A stretch of DNA of 30,000 bases from Cristatella mucedo. Taxonomy: Eukaryota; Bryozoa; Phylactolaemata; Cristatellidae. Positions 1-10,066 of the stretch are shown here, piece by piece. The DNA lies in contig WPIO01000008.1 of the NCBI GenBank assembly GCA_009760855.2, forward strand, positions 910,001 to 940,000, written 5' to 3'. The translations under genes and the position numbers were made by a program. The first letter of the stretch is position 1, and the number at the start of each line of letters is the position of its first letter. Under the pieces are notes generated by a model, which saw only the letters and a program-made list of their open reading frames with translations, was not told the origin of the DNA and made no database searches.

Positions 1-3
1 ACA

Positions 4-156
4 GCCTCTTTGGTATAGCGACAGAAGAGCCTTTACGGCTGTCACCACCGCTTGCAGCGGCAATGAAGGATCGCCCACCACAGGATTCGAACCCACGACC
101 TCGGCCCCGAGGTCGTGAAAAGCCACCGCCTTACCTAGTGAGCGAACGGCTCAATG
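4..156 (-). mobile_element. tRNA-derived SINE, family A, copy 1
   Basis: Read on the minus strand it holds an A-box-like region (disrupted around 140-150) and an intact B box (GGGTTCGAATCC from about 96 to 85). A tail follows with GGCTCTTCTGTCGCTATACC. It aligns almost base for base with the copies near 1789 and 18037. Pol III-transcribed, non-coding, mobilised by a LINE. Confidence 0.88.
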
Positions 157-1788
157 AATGCAAGTGACTCAAAATTGTTCCTTATATAGCACCTGGAAGC
201 AGGGAGGTGGAACAAAAGTCAGCTCAGCTGGATGCAGATAATGCAAAATTTCCCTTGTAGCTTACCTCAGTGTCTCTGAGAAGCCATTCGGCTGATGAGA
301 ATTGTCCCTCCGTATGGAGGTCATTGACTTTAGCGGACCTTTGCAAACGGCATGCTACGAGTACATACATATTCCAAACGACATTTTGTAGTACACGGAA
401 GCCACACTTGAGAAGTGACGGCCCACGTCCTAGTTGACCTCGCGCTAGTCCACCTCGCGCTATTGACCTCGCGCTGACCTTTACCCGGTGACACGGTATT
501 AACAGAAGCCCGTGGCCAAACTGTTGCCTCAGTGCCGATACTGTTTAGGGCGACGCGAATGGCGGTCGAACGAAACGAAACCATGCAATAATGCCTGGAA
601 ATCACCGAAATTGCAACTAGAAGGTCGCTTGTCTTTACGGCTTCAGAATGATTTCATGCTCACCTAGTTAAGGATCTCCTTCAGAGGGCTAATCTACTGA
701 AATGCATTCTGGCCATTGCTGTCTGTGCAAGTGCATTTTTGAGAAACCGTTCGCAAGCACTCGTTTCACCTTGCTTCGCCTTGCTTCCACCCCTCCCCCG
801 CCGCGTTTAGGTGCTCGCTTGCGCTTCTGGTTATGGTTACAAGAATAGTGCTCTCGAGAAATGACACTATTGATCTCTCTTACTTGTAGGCTGCACACTG
901 TGCGTTTCCGTGTGTCCCGTCATAGACTGCATCAAGATGGTTCCACGGTCAACTGCACATATGCCCAAGAGAGGATCCGAACTCACTCTCGAAGCATTCA
1001 CTCAAGTGGCATTCACGTGAAATCTATTTTGCTTTCGTCTGTATCAAGACTTTCCCAGACTTCCGGTGTCTGGGTGTCGATGCTATAATTTTTTTGGTCG
1101 TCATGCCAAAGTTTGCACTACTCGTGCCGCACGTTGACTGTTCTGCTTGCTTTCTGTATAGACCTTGGTAAATGACCTTTTCACAGGGAACCGCTTAAGG
1201 GGCCGGGTACGTGTCACTGCACACCTACTCAGTCCAATCCATTACGGTGTATTAGTCTCAAAAGGAATAAAGCGAGAGAACTCGTCGTGTGGCACGTTGC
1301 TTACGGTAGATGCTCAGGAGAACCCTCAACTGGGGAACCATACCCATAGCCTCGCCCGTACGAAGCCACACGAATGGGTACGAGGTGGGCGTGGGTGGCG
1401 TCTGTGATCTTATGGGTGTGCGTGGGTGGGTATTGGCCTGACTTATAAAAATTTCACTCAAGGGTGCCTTTAAGGAGTTCAAACGCCCGAATCTGCGCGA
1501 AGCTCTTGCGGAGTCAAAGACGGAATTCTGGGCCGAGTTTTCGGCCGAGTTTCGGTCGGGTCCGCCAGATTCGAGCATCAGATCGGGATCAAGGACGACG
1601 AGCTTCTAAAGTTCAAATCGAAATTGCCAAATGCCTCCTGATCACGACGAACGTCGACATTATCACGATCGAGAGCGAGCTGAAGAAGAAGTCGGCGGCT
1701 GATCGCTTAGAGACGCCTCCGCCGCATAGTGATCCGAGAGAGCGTCTCCGGTGAGAACAAGCCGATAAAAAATACTAGCTGATTTAGT
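157..1788. other. Gene-free stretch, nothing recognised
   Basis: Only short scattered open frames without recognisable protein content. There are G/T-rich patches of GGGTG and GGGTA words at 1375-1435 and an Arg/Glu-rich short frame near 1600-1754. No RNA gene, microsatellite or identifiable element is visible. Confidence 0.5.
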
Positions 1789-1937
1789 AGCCTCCTTTTG
1801 TGTAGCGACAGAAGAGCCTTTACGGCTATCACCGCCGCTTGCAGTGGCGATAAAGGATCGCCCGCCGCAGGATTCGAACCCATGACCTCGGGGCCGAGGT
1901 CGTGAAAAGCAACCGCCTTACCTAGTGAGCCATTAAG
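1789..1937 (-). mobile_element. tRNA-derived SINE, family A, copy 2 (best preserved)
   Basis: Minus-strand reading gives A box GGCTCACTAGGTAAGG, then GGTTGCTTTTCACGACC, B box GGGTTCGAATCC and a body with GCCACTGCAAGCGGCGG. The 3' end is GGCTCTTCTGTCGCTACAC. Both internal Pol III boxes are intact, so this is the youngest-looking family A copy here. Confidence 0.9.
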
Positions 1938-2476
1938 GCGATCTGGGTGTGTGGGTGTGGTATGGGTACGGGTGGTCCTGCACCGAACTTCTGGGTGCAT
2001 GTGTGGGCAGGGCCGGCGTGCTTCAGCAATGGTTGCCCATGGGTACCCGCCCAAATGGCAATCGAGGGCTCTGATGCACAGGCATCATTGTAGCTACATA
2101 ACGAAATGTCCTTTTGCTACATAGGCTTCAGCTTTGCTGAGCAAGCTGGGTAAGCTGCTGCTGCTGCTGCTTAAATGCTTATTCGCAGTGTGCTCGTCAC
2201 GGCAGTGCGGCAGCAACTGTTGGTGGTAGGAGCTCTACATGCTGTTCACGGTTGCCTGTCTCCTGACGATTTATCTACTCCGTGTTCGGTCACCGACCGA
2301 CCCCGCCGTAGGTCCTCGAACTCGACCAGCTTCTTCCTAGGATTTACAGAGGTGACGAAGGGGGGGGTCAGTCACATCGCGTACCCCCCCCCCCCCCTGT
2401 CGCTGGTCCATAAATGGCATTGCTGCGGTTGCGCTTCCGACGTCGCTCGGATAAATCGCGTTGGCGTTAGAATCCC
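1938..2476. other. Gene-free stretch with G/C homopolymer runs
   Basis: No coding signal recognised. It contains a run of G (about 2360-2368) and a run of 14 C (about 2385-2398) separated by about 17 nt, plus a CTG run near 2155-2170. Confidence 0.45.
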
Positions 2477-2517
2477 GCAGCTGACGTAGCAGCCGCAGCA
2501 GCTGCTACGTCAGCTGC
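2477..2517. repeat. Perfect 17-bp inverted repeat (hairpin, 7-nt loop)
   Basis: Arms 2477-2493 (GCAGCTGACGTAGCAGC) and 2501-2517 are exact reverse complements, separated by CGCAGCA. The centre is surrounded by further CTG/CAG words, so expansion of a CAG/CTG-rich seed is one possible origin. Confidence 0.85.
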
Positions 2518-4563
2518 TGCACAGCAGCTATTATTATTATTAGCTATTGGTAAATGTTATTTTTTTCTCTTCTGCTGTGATTTAATGCAGTCTTTATAGA
2601 CGTTTTCTTGTGCCTTCTCGCGATCAATGCGCAAGGGCATTCGTCGAATTCTATTGAAAGGCACCGTCATCAAAACGAACCGAGAGGGTTGGTAGCTATC
2701 GTCACTTTTCTGCTATGACTAGACTAAACGACCAAAGCAAACTTAATCTCGCGAACTTCTGCAGCCTAATAATAATAGCTAATAATAGCGTGGTGGCTGT
2801 CGAAGCTTCTGTGCGGGCCAACCAGGATGAATGCAGTCCGCCCGCTTGGCCGGCTACTGCTATTAATCAGCAATGGCCCCGCCCCGACTCACCCAAGTGC
2901 CATACGTTGGATATCGAGTCGGGGCCGCCCTACGGCGCAGTGGCACACTTGCTCTCCAGAGCTACGGCTCTTTGAAACTTGCAAGTTTTGAATGTGCATA
3001 TCTTAGAGGTATTTCACCATAAGAGCGTAGCACTAGCTTTCTGATCACTCCGTGTATCCACAAAGCTTAGGCTACGTGAGACGTTTCTGCATGCAGCAGT
3101 ACACGTCGCCGATTCCTACTGGCTATGCCGTCTAGAAGTATGGGCAGGAAATAGCTCTGTGGGCGGTGGTGAATTAACCTGCCATCGCTGTAGATCCACT
3201 CTGCCCATCCAGTCTCAGCAGTAACGTCGACTGAGGGCGCCACTCTCCCCAGTATCGACGTATGAACGCGCTCGCAAAGCTCAAGTCCGCCTTCTCACAC
3301 CTCTGTGTTGACTTTCGATAGGCTTACGTAACTGATGAGCTAGGATCGGGCGTCACGTGATCGGTGGTGGTGCCGCTCACCTTTCAACACTCGGTGCAAT
3401 TGCCAACTAATGCATCCCCTTTTCGAACAAAATTTCAGTTTTGATGGGAATGAGCTTCAATAAAAAAGACAGCTTATCTCACTGAATGTATACGAAACTG
3501 TCGTTGGAAATAACGCGAGAGACAGACAACGGATAAAGCTAGTGAGCTCTTTAGAAACTCGGTAAAACGCAACTTTCGTCAAAGGTTCAGTGAGCTTTTT
3601 ACCTCTTCGACTTTCAACGATATACTTCGCGATATAGTCGTAGACGACCGGAAGATGCCTATTTCCGACGAAAGTATCCGGACGGTTGCAATTGAGGCCT
3701 ATCTGAGCTCAAACTCAAACAGCTTAAGCTTAGTGTCGGCATCCATCGCCGAGTGGAGTGTTTGTTTCCGAGCAGACGGTCGGCGCTCCTGACAAGTCAG
3801 ACAAGATCCCGATCAGCAATTCACTTCTTCGTTCCTAGCCAGAAGAATCGATCCAAGATCATCGAGAAAGTCGTTTTTGCGTAGCACGGTGCCCTGCAGC
3901 TGGGTTGTCATGAAGACCCCTCAAAGCACTCCGTTGAAGTGTTCCGAGGCAACACGACTCGAGTACCGTCTACAGTGCGCAGTCTTGCTGCCATGTCCGC
4001 AGAAATTTGGAGCAGCATCGCTCGAAACCTCACTGCAGAAGTCTTTCTTTTGCCGAGCTCCAAACGCAGAGAAATTAAATCATGATTTTGACCATGACCT
4101 TGACCGTGCGCTTGCTTGACATCTTCTAGCGAGAATTCAAACTAGACAGAGTAGTAGCTGCGACGCCCGGCTAAGACCATTGGCAAACACTTAAACATTA
4201 CCGGGTTTGTGAAAGACCTTGAAGTTGAACTAATCCAACTTGTGGGCGTAACGCCACAGATGGCCAGCGGTTTCTTCTACGTTCGTTCTTCTTAGGAAGT
4301 AACCACTTGACCGCCTCGCGGCCAGTGTGTGCAGGGGCAGCTCAGAGGTGAGCCGCAATACCACGAGCCCTAGCCTTAGTGGGTTTAACTAGGGCACCTG
4401 CATGATGAAACCTGCAGCGCGGATCTGGCCGAGTAGAACGGATCTTGCCAAGTAGAACCCGGGGAAGGGGACCCATTAGTTAACCGGGAGCGGAGCGAGG
4501 GGCTAATCTGACAGCGAGATCAACTAACGCTAGAGTGGAGCTTCGGGCAGGCGACGCGGTCAG
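2518..4563. other. Gene-free stretch, nothing recognised
   Basis: Short open frames only, none resembling a known protein. A 10-bp inverted repeat (GCCCCGACTC at 2881-2890, GAGTCGGGGC at 2916-2925) is the only clear structure. Composition is near the window average. Confidence 0.45.
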
Positions 4564-4757
4564 GATGTAGACCGACTAGATGGCTGCACTAACCAAAGGG
4601 CTAGGCTGGTACGCAGGTGCAAGAATGCCATCGGCCATCTAGTAGTCTACATTAATTAAAGTGCGTGGCTGGTAAGCAGGCGCAGGAGCCGTACAATGCG
4701 CTACGTAACTAAAGCGCGATGCTGGCAGGCAGGCGAAAGAATGCCATCCGTCAGCCA
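4564..4757. repeat. Block of three imperfect tandem units with an inverted repeat
   Basis: Units begin near 4588, 4650 and 4705. Each carries a variant of 'aaCTAAAG..GGCTGGTA(A/C)GCAGGCGCA' followed by a version of AGAATGCCATC. The first unit is bracketed by inverted arms 4564-4584 and 4634-4653 (GTAGAC..CTAGATGGC against GCCATCTAG..GTCTAC). No assignable family. It could be part of an LTR or leader of the neighbouring Gypsy remnant, but that is not shown. Confidence 0.6.
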
Positions 4758-5229
4758 GGGGTTTGGAGCGAATGAATAAACGTGACAGTGGACGTCAAGA
4801 GCTCGCTACGAGAGAATAACAACTACGCACGAGTTCAGGAGTTCAAATGGAAGAGAATAAGAGACATAATAGAATCGCTGATAGAGCTCGAGGCCGAAGC
4901 TTCAGCTACTGAGGCGAGAGATAACGCTTCGAGAGCACGAGAGTTCGAACCCACATTGATGAACAGCTTAAGTATAACTTAGACTGCCCAGTTATGCTCC
5001 ACCGGCCACTCAGTTAGCCACTCGTATCTTGCTGTGCTGTAGCAGTCCGCCTTCGGGGTCGGGACCAACCGCTAGCATATGCTTCTTGTGGCTTGCTGTG
5101 ATTTAAGTTCACGGCTAACGTTCTAACCTTGAACTAAGATCGGGAAAAGAAATTAACCACAGGCACTCGGGAGGGTTATTATGCCCGGGCTTCGGTAGCT
5201 CGGCGCATAGCCGTTTCTAACCGGCCCAC
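4758..5229. other. Unassigned stretch next to Gypsy remnant
   Basis: A 66-codon plus-strand frame (4782-4982) is rich in Glu, Arg and Ala and looks helical (RIRDIIESLIELEAEASATE), but nothing identifies it. The rest has no recognisable content. Since the Gypsy pol remnant points towards lower coordinates, this may be its decayed 3' portion. Confidence 0.35.
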
Positions 5230-6370
5230 AATAAACTGTCAGCGCCCAGTTGTGGCCGCGTGTATTTTAACCACGCTACAGCGCTGCATGGCGCCGTCCG
5301 CCGGTAAAGTGTACAGTGTGAAAGTGGTGAAACAAATGGCTGCTGTACACTTTCAGCCCTACGGCAAGGCTCAACTCCAGCTCAGTTGCCGACTATTTCA
5401 CCATTTCTGGCGAATTCAGCTTGCGCCCTCGAAATGCCATTTGAATGAAATGCGATTCGCACTCAATGATTTGATGAAATGATCGAAATTTGCCTTTGCT
5501 CCCCTTCGCTTATCGAGCTTTTCCAGGAAAAAGCCAACCGCCAGCGAAGAGGCCATCTTACGTTACGACGAACGGAAGGTCTGGGAGCCTCGGCACCACA
5601 TCGTCGGTGAGCTGCTTCCTTGAGCTCGCTAAAAAGCCGATGCACACAATCCAAATGTACATCGCCCAGACCGCTGGAACTGCTTCGGCTGGTCGTTGCA
5701 GACAGCTGGAAGCTGCCCGGGACGGACTTACGATTAGGACTACGTGTCCCAGGTATTTTAACTTTTCTGTTGGGCAAAGCAGCACTTTTTCCAGAGTGTT
5801 TGAACCCAAATGACTTGAACAGGCTTAGAACTCTATCGAGACCCGCCAAGTGGTCATCCCAAGTTTCGTGGATGCAAACGATTTCGTCGAGGTCGAGCCC
5901 AGACGTCTCTGTGTCAAGCACATGAATGGGGTCGTTGACGACGCGCTGAAATGTGTGTGGGGCATGTTTGAGGCCGAATGGCGTACTAAGGTTATGCAAA
6001 CGCCGTTTTCAGTCTATCCGGTTCAGCAACCTCAATTTGGGGAGTAACCGGATGTCACACTGAGGCTGCTAAAGAGCTTGGCTTTGCGAAGACGGTTCAG
6101 CGTCTCTGTGAGATTGGGCAATGGGTAATTGTTCTTCAAGGTGACCTTATTGAGTTTGCGATAGTCGACACAATTTTAAGGTCACCCGAGGGCTTTCTGA
6201 CGATCCCTAAAGGGGATGCCCACGGACTGGTCGATCGTTTGATGATGCCATCGGTCAGCACTCATCGAGTTACGTCGCTAGTTTATTCTGGGGCCTGTAC
6301 AGCAAATGAAATTCGCCGAGGGCAGAGTCGCACCGGCACTGCTTGTGGGTGCTGATGAATGGCTTGCAGG
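5230..6370 (-). pseudogene. Gypsy pol fragment: reverse transcriptase plus RNase H
   Basis: Conserved RT blocks appear in shifting frames: LTDGIIKRSTSPWASPL (about 6275-6220), [20 protein letters not shown] (about 6165-6110), [10 protein letters not shown], then FGLKHAPHTFQRV (about 5980), LDLDEIVCIHETWDDHL (about 5895-5845) and LKYLGHVV (about 5765-5740). LPFVVT near 5560 and RKLNSPE..SATELE near 5400-5370 mark RNase H. The catalytic Y-L/V-D-D box reads D-L-D-E, so activity is lost. At least two frameshifts and an in-frame stop are present. Confidence 0.85.
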
Positions 6371-6427
6371 GTTTTATCAAACTTTCTCAAATCCCTCGAG
6401 TTTTTTTGGAAAATACTTGCCGATGTT

Positions 6428-6485
6428 GCATAGGCAAAGAATAGAGATTAAGTTCTCTTGGGGCGCTATATAAATGAATGATATA
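6428..6485 (+). mobile_element. SINE family B 3'-tail fragment inside Gypsy remnant
   Basis: Contains AATAGAGATTAAGTTCTCTT followed by GGGGCGCTATATAAATGAAT. This matches the last 45 or so bases of the family B SINE copies at 12455 and 20612 almost exactly. The tRNA-related head is missing. Confidence 0.75.
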
Positions 6486-6489
6486 ACAA

Positions 6490-6594
6490 TAATAAGAATA
6501 ATGCACTTGATAAAGCGCCCTCAGAGAACTCAATCTCTCTCTCTAGGCGCTTTACATTTACTGCAAAGGGAAATGCAATTGAATGGCGAGTGAA
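6490..6594 (-). mobile_element. L2-type LINE family A, 3'-end fragment
   Basis: Reverse complement of the tail seen at 8530-8632: hairpin AAAGCGCC..GGCGCTTT, CAAGTGCATTATTATT and the preceding TTCAAT..CCCTTTGCAG. It abuts the SINE tail directly, and the two together separate gag from RT. Confidence 0.85.
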
Positions 6595-7046
6595 CTCGAG
6601 ACGCCGTCGTTACAAATCAACTCCTCTCGCTGTGAAGGCTTGAGCCCATTCACGAAGCGAGACATCAATGTGGACTCGCTGAGTGCCAAAACGAGTCTTT
6701 CAGCTTGGCAGTTTCGTGGCAGCCTCGGCCGCTGGTGCACAGTTTTGGTGGAGCTGAGAAGGCTCGGTCGAAACAACTGGCCCGATAAATAGCTGCAGGG
6801 ATCGACTCGCCGGGCTGGCTTCCCCGCGAAGACCACCGTCGATCGACGGAGCATAGCGGAGATCATTTCATACCGGGTTACGAAAGCTTCACAAAGATTT
6901 GAAAACTTTCTTACTGATTGTGAGTCCTCATGCAAGAGCTGCCAAAGATACGCCTTAGCGTAACCTTCTAGGTGAGATCCAAAAAAGGCCGAGGCCCTCT
7001 CACTTGACCACTCATTAGCTGCGACGAACCGTTCAAAATCTTCCAT
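6595..7046 (-). pseudogene. Gypsy gag-like fragment
   Basis: Open frame starting at ATG 7046. MEDFERFVAANEW and ASAFFGSHLEGYAKAYLWQL resemble the N-terminal capsid region of Gypsy gag, followed by LCEAFVTRYE. After a divergent middle, FVNGLKPSQREELI matches the 'F..GL....R..' motif common in retrotransposon gag. The frame is cut by the LINE insertion at 6594, with no zinc knuckle left. The nominal end of the open frame inside the LINE is chance read-through. Confidence 0.7.
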
Positions 7047-8205
7047 TTACTCGAGGTTGTTGTATCCAATTATAATGAATGTTGGCTGTCAGTCATTCTA
7101 CACCCAGTGGTACAGTGCAAGAACATTTATAAGAGCTATACATTTTATTAGTTTCTACAGAGTTATCGATATAAGAAACCGTCAGGGGCTCACAACCGCA
7201 AGGGCTGAAAAGGCCAAAGAGCAGCAAAAGAAGACCATGCTCATTCCTAAAATACAAGAAGCAAAAAATCATCTACTGAATTGCCAGGCGAGGCACAGAC
7301 GAAAAAAATATTGGAAGCTGAAAAATGTCTGGGTGATGACAGCAAGATAAAGAAACCAGTCCCACTTCTAAGTAAAGACAAAAATCAGAGATGGAGAAGC
7401 GATATTCAAGACAATACAGTCAAGTCTTGCAACAAGTTGTAACGGAGTCGGATTACAGAGACCCTGCCACATCTGATAATAGTGGGATCATTATTGCGCT
7501 TCTAGTGCAAAGGGCCGCAGCAGGTTTATGCCCGTAACTCTCCAAAAGATTCAAACAGAAGACTTACCCAGCTCTATTAAAAAAGAAGACTTGCAAATGG
7601 GAAGATGCGCCAATTGTGGTTGATATATTCTATATCAAGAGATGTACTATTCTGCTTTTGCAATTTAAGCTATTTAGCAAGAAGAAAAGCATCTCGTCTA
7701 TGCAAGAAAGTGGTCGTACAGATTGGAAACATCGCAGAAATTTTGTCCTCACACTCACGCTGGAGGTGGTCTAGAAGTCGCAGGGGTCCGGAGGATCTAG
7801 CAGCAGTCTTCTCAGACTAGGAGATGACCTTCTAGATGAGGTCGCAGGTGACAGGCTTGAAGGGAGACATTGGGATGTAAGGCAAGGAACGGACGGTTGG
7901 TGAGGAGTTGTTACTGGGGATGTTGCTGTGGGGCTACACTCGCCGATTTCTTATCCATCTTGCCGAGAAAGAAGCAATTAAAACAATCTCCTAGATAGAT
8001 CGCCTCGAAGGATTTCTACCTAGGTGCTGGCTGACCTGGAGTTAAGGAGACGCTGCTGGTCAATACTAGCTTTTTTAGTTTAAACTGTTGTTTGAAGCTA
8101 GACTGTGCCCTAGCTAGGATGGACTACTACGACCTGCAGTAGTCTAAGTATGTGCCAGTCGTTGCTGATTTTGATCCTCTTTATACTTTCTCAAGCTTGT
8201 AGTAA

Positions 8206-8206
<1 letters not shown>
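7047..8206. other. A-rich, possibly decayed coding DNA of unknown origin
   Basis: Plus-strand frames are fragmentary but rich in Lys, Glu and Gln codons (RAEKAKEQQKKT near 7200; a separate frame reading KIKKPVPLLSKDK near 7350). No domain is recognised and stops interrupt every frame. It could be a decayed element or untranslated exon sequence of a neighbouring gene. Confidence 0.3.

Positions 8207-8246
<40 letters not shown>
8207..8246. repeat. (TA)20 microsatellite
   Basis: Forty bases of pure TA ending in a short CA run, immediately before the 5' truncation point of the LINE at 8248. Confidence 0.97.
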
Positions 8247-8247
<1 letters not shown>

Positions 8248-8252
<5 letters not shown>

Positions 8253-8635
8253 AACCTCAAATCCTTTCGAGACCGTGTGCATTTAGTTCGCGTGGTCCCA
8301 AAGCCTGGAAATCACTCCCGATTTAAGTCACAACATCCCCGGACTTAGCCACATTTAAAAAGAGCTAAAAACACACCTATTTAGGACAGCATTTAGTGGG
8401 TCCCTGTGATTCTTCCTTCATGTTCTTATGCGTGCTAACACTGTGCATGCTGCCACTAACCACACTTGCATGCTGACCCTGTGCATGTCACCCCTAACCA
8501 TGTTATTCATGTTGTTTACCAAGCATGATATTACTCGCCATTCAATCGCGTTCCCCTTTGCAGCAAATGTAAAGCGCCTAGAAAGAGATTGAGTTCTCTG
8601 AGGGCGCTTTATCAAGTGCATTATTATTATAACAT
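8248..8635 (+). mobile_element. L2-type LINE family A, 3'-end copy
   Basis: Starts inside the end of ORF2 (ACAAACCTCAAATCCTTTCG..) and continues through the 3' UTR. It ends in the hairpin AAAGCGCC..GGCGCTTT (8571-8610) and the ATT-repeat tail. Collinear with 13628-14022 and 23575-23979. 5'-truncated, as usual for LINE insertions. Confidence 0.92.
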
Positions 8636-10048
8636 TGTAGCTGTATTTTAGCGAGTATTAATTCTACTTTGCTCACATTGATGTATTATACTTCCTTCAC
8701 TTCAGAAACGCAATATTAACCATAAACCATATCATGGAGCTGCAAAACTTTATAGTCGACACGTTGCTGCCGTCCGCCTTCATGTGCATACATATTAACG
8801 GCATGGGAGATAACAGAAAGCTGCAGTAGTTTTCTATCAAGATATTAGAGCAGCAAGTGTGCATTCCATTTAGCCACACCAGCAATTGTTCCGTCACAGT
8901 ACGGAGCCGAATTTGGAGCAACTATAGTCTACCTACTGCTTCCAAAATGCAGCTATGTGATGGCGATGGTGAGGAAAAAGTAAACACATACACATTCATA
9001 CTATTTCGTTATAATTATCAAACGGAATGGCCATAGTATAGAGCCAAACAAGCAAAACCACTAGCCCAAAACTGTGTAAGTACAAAGATGAGGTAAATAA
9101 AGCTGGTAAAGAGAACAATGAACAAAAAATGAGAACATAACAGAGATTAAGGCTGCATTTACCGACTCGAAGTCAGCTGAAATCAATAGCAGCAGATCAC
9201 AAACGTAGCCCGAGCTCCATTTGTACCCCACTGGCTCACCTGAGACTAGTAAATTCAAGAACGCGGATATCCGTGACACAAAATAGACTCTTGAACTATC
9301 GGTGACACGTATAGTAGACCTTACAACGACCAACTAATATAACTTGTCAGTTACTCAACAGCGTAGACAAATCAAAGTATTACAAACAATTAGTAGCCCA
9401 CATAGGCATAAAACAGTTTTGCCATTCGCAAACAAGCATCTAGTCACGACATGTACAAAGCAAGGAACAGCGTACGAGAGGAACATAGACCAGAAAGCAT
9501 CCTGTCACAATAACAGGTGTACTGAGGAGCAAAAATTTCAGTTGTCGGATGACACTAGCTGAACGATAGAGGACCACAAAAACTCATCCTCTTTACCCTT
9601 AGTGCTAATTAACTACCAGGGTTGACGTTAGAACACGCCACAGGATGCATGCAATAAGCGACGTCAGCTAACGCTGCACCGTGCAAGCTTCAGCAACATC
9701 AAGTTGCAAGTTACACACAGCTCTAGCCAGCTTACAAAACGACATTCGATGCTCTCAATCTAGGAGCAAGCAGCATCATAGTTTGGACGACGAGATAAGC
9801 AGACTATGGCGCAACACTGCCACGAAGCAGCTGAAATGCGCACCGTGACTCAAACCCGATACGCATGACAAAAGCACGAACGTTGCGATGCTTGCCACTT
9901 CCTCAACAGGCAACTTTGCCGACCCGCTACAAACAAGGCATCCGAACGCTAGTTCATTGACGAGGGCAGAAGCTTCTTGACCAGCCATAACCAACCGAAC
10001 GCTGACTCGCGCTCATGACACATGCTTCTTGCTTGTTAGCTAGAGTCG
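8636..10048. other. Gene-free stretch, may hold MINDY 3' UTR
   Basis: No coding or repeat signal recognised. Its upper part is immediately downstream of the MINDY stop and so should include the 3' UTR, but no minus-strand AATAAA or ATTAAA is evident in the first kilobase. A variant signal or a further untranslated exon is possible. Confidence 0.4.
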
Positions 10049-10066
10049 TCACAGTATCCTGCACGG
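10049..10066 (-). CDS. MINDY: MINDY exon 8, last 5 codons with CaaX box C-R-I-L and stop
   Basis: The acceptor gtttgtcag|CCG follows a pyrimidine-rich stretch and a branch-point-like gctaat about 23 nt upstream. The phase-0 frame reads Pro-Cys-Arg-Ile-Leu and then TGA. MINDY1/2 are known to end in a CaaX-type box after a basic run, which is what the joined tail KPTKDK|PCRIL shows. Leu at the last position predicts geranylgeranylation. The intron is only 113 nt (10179-10067). The call rests on phase, splice signals and family expectation, with no transcript evidence. Confidence 0.72.
   Translation of the reverse strand, partial: PCRIL

Larger units (their letters stand above)
5230..7046 (-). 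mobile_element. Ty3/Gypsy LTR-retrotransposon remnant with nested insertions
   Basis: Minus-strand order is gag-like (7046-6595), then RT (about 6370-5558) and RNase H pieces (about 5558-5230), with a SINE tail and a LINE tail lodged between gag and RT. The protease region, integrase and LTRs are not visible. Several frame changes and stops mean the element is dead. Confidence 0.85.

Noticed and set aside
1-156. Functional tRNA gene
   Set aside because: Pol III boxes belong to a dispersed SINE; no acceptor stem pairing and several relatives in the window.
5490-6047. Several plus-strand open frames of 65-107 codons
   Set aside because: Antisense shadows of the minus-strand Gypsy RT, whose motifs are recognisable on the other strand.
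9944-10060. Alternative MINDY last exon starting after GTGCAG at 10059 (frame [16 protein letters not shown]..)
   Set aside because: Open and phase-compatible, but it lacks a terminal CaaX box and any family similarity. The acceptor 7 nt upstream gives the expected ending.
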